DNA of 8,528 nt, taken from Chloroflexia bacterium (GTDB taxonomy: Bacteria > Chloroflexota > Chloroflexia > Thermomicrobiales > UBA6265). Under the pieces are notes generated by a model. It ran no database searches. It was not told where the DNA came from and saw nothing but the letters and a program-made list of their open reading frames with translations. The position numbers and the translations under genes were made by a program. Location: NCBI GenBank assembly GCA_013696525.1, contig JACCYK010000581.1:1-8528 (forward strand), read 5' to 3'. The stretch's first letter is position 1, and every line of letters starts with the position of its first letter. Of this stretch, positions 5,971 to 8,528 are shown in pieces.

Positions 5971-6942
5971 ATGAACCGTATGCTTCGGTTGCTGACAATC
6001 TTGAGCGTCGTCGCCTTTACCGGCTTCGCTGGCTTGAGCACCGCCGCCCTGGCCCAAGACGATGCGGACCTGCGATTCGTCGTCGTCAGTCACGGCCAGG
6101 CGTCCGACCCCTTCTGGTCGGTAGTCCAGAATGGCGTCAATCAGGCGGCGGAAGATCTCGGCGTCACGGTCGAGTACCAGGCGCCGGCCACCTTCGATAT
6201 GGTGGCGATGTCCCAGTTGATCGATGCCGCCGTGGCCTCGGAGCCGGACGGCCTGATCGTCTCGATCCCGGATGCGAACGCCCTCGGCCCGTCGATTGAA
6301 GCGGCCGTGGCGGCGGGGATTCCGGTGATCTCGATGAACTCCGGCAGCGATGTCGCCGCTGACCTTGGGCTGCTAACGCACGTCGGCCAGACCGAATATG
6401 AAGCGGGCTTCGGCGGCGGCCAGCGGATGGCGGAAGCGGGCGTCACCAACGCCTTGTGCATCAATCAGGAGGTCGGTAACGCGGCGCTTGATCTGCGCTG
6501 CGAAGGCTTCACCGACGCCATGTCCGAAGCGGGCGGCACGGTCGAAGTGCTCGCGGTCGATTTGGCTGATCCCACCGGTTCGCAGCAACGGGTTGAAGCC
6601 GCGTTGGCAGCCAACGACACGGTTGATGGCATTCTGACGCTCGGACCAACCGGCGCCCTTCCCACGCTCGCGGCGCTGCGAGATTCCGACCGGTTGGGCG
6701 ATGTCCAGCTCGCGACATTTGACCTGGCGCCGGAAGTGCTGACCGCCATCTCTGATGGCGACATGCTGTTCGCGATCGATCAGCAGCAGTACATCCAGGG
6801 CTACCTGCCGGTCGTGCTCCTCTACCTCTACAACACGAACCTGAACACCATCGCCAACCCGGTGCTGATGACCGGTCCCGGCTTTGTCACCGCCGACAAC
6901 GCCGACCGCGTGATCGAGCTGTCCGAGGCGGGTTCCCGCTAA
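5971..6942 (+). CDS. Sugar ABC importer substrate-binding protein (periplasmic-binding type 1, RbsB/FrcB-like)
   Basis: The 323-residue exported protein is of normal length for the ribose/fructose-binding class (Peripla_BP_4). A Sec signal peptide covers residues 1-28 (hydrophobic 7-22, cleavage after A-L-A). It has no lipobox cysteine, so the protein should be free or cell-wall associated. The mature domain starts with R-F-V-V-V-S-H. It has D-P-F-W (46-49) at the usual first ligand-contact loop, E-P-D-G-L-I-V-S (91-98), A-G-I-P-V-I-S-M-N (115-123), L-R-C-E-G-F (175-180) with the expected ligand-binding Arg176, T-F-D (249-251), and [10 protein letters not shown] (269-278) in the closing lobe. 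Cys163 and Cys177 flank the binding region and could form a disulfide. The sugar is unknown; the class covers pentoses, fructose, inositol and others. It is first in its operon, followed by a large hairpin and then the permease. Confidence 0.93.
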   Translation: MNRMLRLLTILSVVAFTGFAGLSTAALAQDDADLRFVVVSHGQASDPFWSVVQNGVNQAAEDLGVTVEYQAPATFDMVAMSQLIDAAVASEPDGLIVSIPDANALGPSIEAAVAAGIPVISMNSGSDVAADLGLLTHVGQTEYEAGFGGGQRMAEAGVTNALCINQEVGNAALDLRCEGFTDAMSEAGGTVEVLAVDLADPTGSQQRVEAALAANDTVDGILTLGPTGALPTLAALRDSDRLGDVQLATFDLAPEVLTAISDGDMLFAIDQQQYIQGYLPVVLLYLYNTNLNTIANPVLMTGPGFVTADNADRVIELSEAGSR

Positions 6943-6967
6943 ACCCGGTGAGTGGTCGCAATTGATT

Positions 6968-7005
6968 TCCAGCTCCTGGTGGAGACGATTCCACCGGGAG
7001 CTGGA
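6968..7005 (+). repeat. Large intergenic hairpin between sugar-binding protein and permease genes
   Basis: TCCAGCTCC-T-GGTGGA (6968-6983) pairs with TCCACC-G-GGAGCTGGA (6990-7005) around the loop GACGAT. The stem has 16 base pairs, 15 Watson-Crick and one U-G. It fills most of the 83-base gap and ends nine bases before the permease Shine-Dalgarno sequence (GGGAG, 7015-7019). No U-run follows, so full intrinsic termination is unlikely. Hairpins at this place in importer operons are known to protect the upstream binding-protein mRNA from 3' decay, as in the malE-malF gap of E. coli. That function here is inferred. Confidence 0.85.
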
Positions 7006-7025
7006 CCTCGATACGGGAGACCCCG

Positions 7026-8089
7026 ATGTCCGCCGTCCGAGAGCTCCCGACCGCCGGTGGTTCCACTGGGGATGAGCGAGTCGCGAAGACGAATCCAATC
7101 CGCGGCGCCTTCGGCCGGCCCGAGATGGGCGCCGTGGCCGGGGCGATCGTGGTCTGGGCCTACTTCGCGATCGTGGCGGGCGGCCGGGGATTTCTGACAC
7201 CTCGCGGCACCGCCAGCTATCTGGAGGTCGCGGCCGAGCTTGGCATCCTGGCGATCGCGGTCGCGCTGCTTATGATCGGCGGCGAGTTCGACCTGTCGAT
7301 CGGGTCGATGATTGGCGCCGCTGGGATGATGATCGCCCTGCTGACCGTGCAGTACGGCTGGAACCTGGTGCCGGCGCTCCTGGTCTCGCTCGCCTTTGCC
7401 TTGCTCATCGGCGCGGCGAATGGCTTCCTGATCCTGAGGACGGGGCTGCCCTCGTTCATTGTCACCCTGGCGACGCTGTTCATCGTGCGGGGGGCGACGA
7501 TCGGCATCACGCGGGCGATCACCGGCCGGACCCAGGTCGGCGGCTTGCAAGAGCTCCCCGGCTATGAGCAAGCTCGGGGCATCTTTGCCAGCGAGATTGA
7601 GATCGCCGGCGCCGGCTTTCCGATCTCGATCGTGTGGTGGCTGGGACTGGCGGCGCTCGCCACCTGGGTGCTGCTGCGGACTCGCTTTGGCAACTGGGTG
7701 TTTGGCGTCGGCGGCAATCAGCAGGCCGCCCGCAACGTTGGGGTGCCGATCGCGTTCGTGAAGATCGCGCTCTTCATGATGACCGCCGCCGCGGCCTGGC
7801 TGGTGGCCGTGATCCAGGTCTTGAACACGCGAGGGGCCGATGTTTTACGCGGCGAAGGCCGCGAGTTCATCGCCATCATCGCGGTCGTGATCGGCGGCAC
7901 CCTCCTCACCGGCGGCTACGGCTCGGCGATCGGGGCGGTGTTCGGGGCGCTGATCTATGGCATGGTCAGCCAGGGTGTGGTCTACGCCGGGGTCGACGCC
8001 GACTGGGTGCAGGCGTTCCTGGGCGGCATGCTCCTGGCGGCGGTGCTGGTCAATCGCTACATTCGATCGCAAGCCACGGAGTCGCGTCG

Positions 8090-8093
<4 letters not shown>
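7026..8093 (+). CDS. Sugar ABC importer permease (RbsC/FrcC-like)
   Basis: The 355-residue inner-membrane protein belongs to the branched-chain/ribose permease family (BPD_transp_2). A hydrophilic N-terminus of about 34 residues precedes eight or more hydrophobic segments, for example near 35-52, 70-84, 95-108, 113-136, 143-162, 200-217, 243-264, 281-296 and 300-320. Diagnostic motifs are [11 protein letters not shown] (85-95), [11 protein letters not shown] (140-150) and [17 protein letters not shown] (225-241), the last the ATPase-coupling loop of this family. [10 protein letters not shown] (291-300) is also typical. The ATG at 7026 has GGGAG six bases upstream. The stop overlaps the ATPase start as ATGA. 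It likely works as a homodimer with the binding protein at 5971 and the ATPase at 8090. Confidence 0.94.

Positions 8094-8528
<435 letters not shown>

Noticed and set aside
6373..7571. Two minus-strand frames (6373-7200 and 6939-7571)
   Set aside because: Both are antisense to the sugar-binding protein and permease genes, with low-complexity Arg/Pro/Gln/Asp products and no recognisable domains.

Overview
The window is GC-rich, gene-dense bacterial DNA. It holds two ABC-type nutrient importers transcribed away from each other, next to two oxidoreductase genes. Three weak clues suggest a Chloroflexota member of the Thermomicrobia/Sphaerobacter type, though an actinobacterium cannot be excluded: the base composition, the F420-type luciferase-like oxidoreductase, and the Gln-Glu-Ala-Thr-Pro start of the mature peptide-binding protein. 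This is inference; no phylogenetic marker gene is present.

Layout. Bases 1-713 (+) are the 3' part of a luciferase-like F420-dependent oxidoreductase gene. Converging on it, bases 880-1641 (-) encode a classical short-chain dehydrogenase/reductase. Upstream of that, all on the minus strand, is a peptide/nickel-type (DppABC-like) importer: solute-binding protein (3800-5539), first permease (2735-3712) and second permease (1797-2738). The two permease genes overlap by ATGA. No ATPase gene follows the permeases; the next gene on that strand is the dehydrogenase. Bases 5540-5970 are a non-coding divergent control region. On the plus strand follows a sugar importer in the order binding protein (5971-6942), permease (7026-8093), ATPase (8090 to the window end, incomplete). 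The last two also overlap by ATGA. The order and the ATPase sequence resemble the FrcBCA/Rbs class.

How it works together. Both importers are predicted to use a secreted binding protein that hands ligand to a membrane permease powered by a cytoplasmic ATPase. The peptide system must borrow ATPases encoded elsewhere. The divergent region carries two outward-facing 18-base elements that match at 15 positions and contain an extended -10 promoter motif (TGnTATGAT), one for each operon. In both operons the gap between binding-protein gene and first permease gene contains strong inverted repeats. This is a common arrangement for making more binding protein than permease. The sugar operon's version is a 16-base-pair stem.

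The window contains no RNA gene, CRISPR array, insertion sequence, phage gene or defence system that I can support. The genes belong to well-known families. The interesting content is regulatory and organisational, and I do not see a convincing new biological system.
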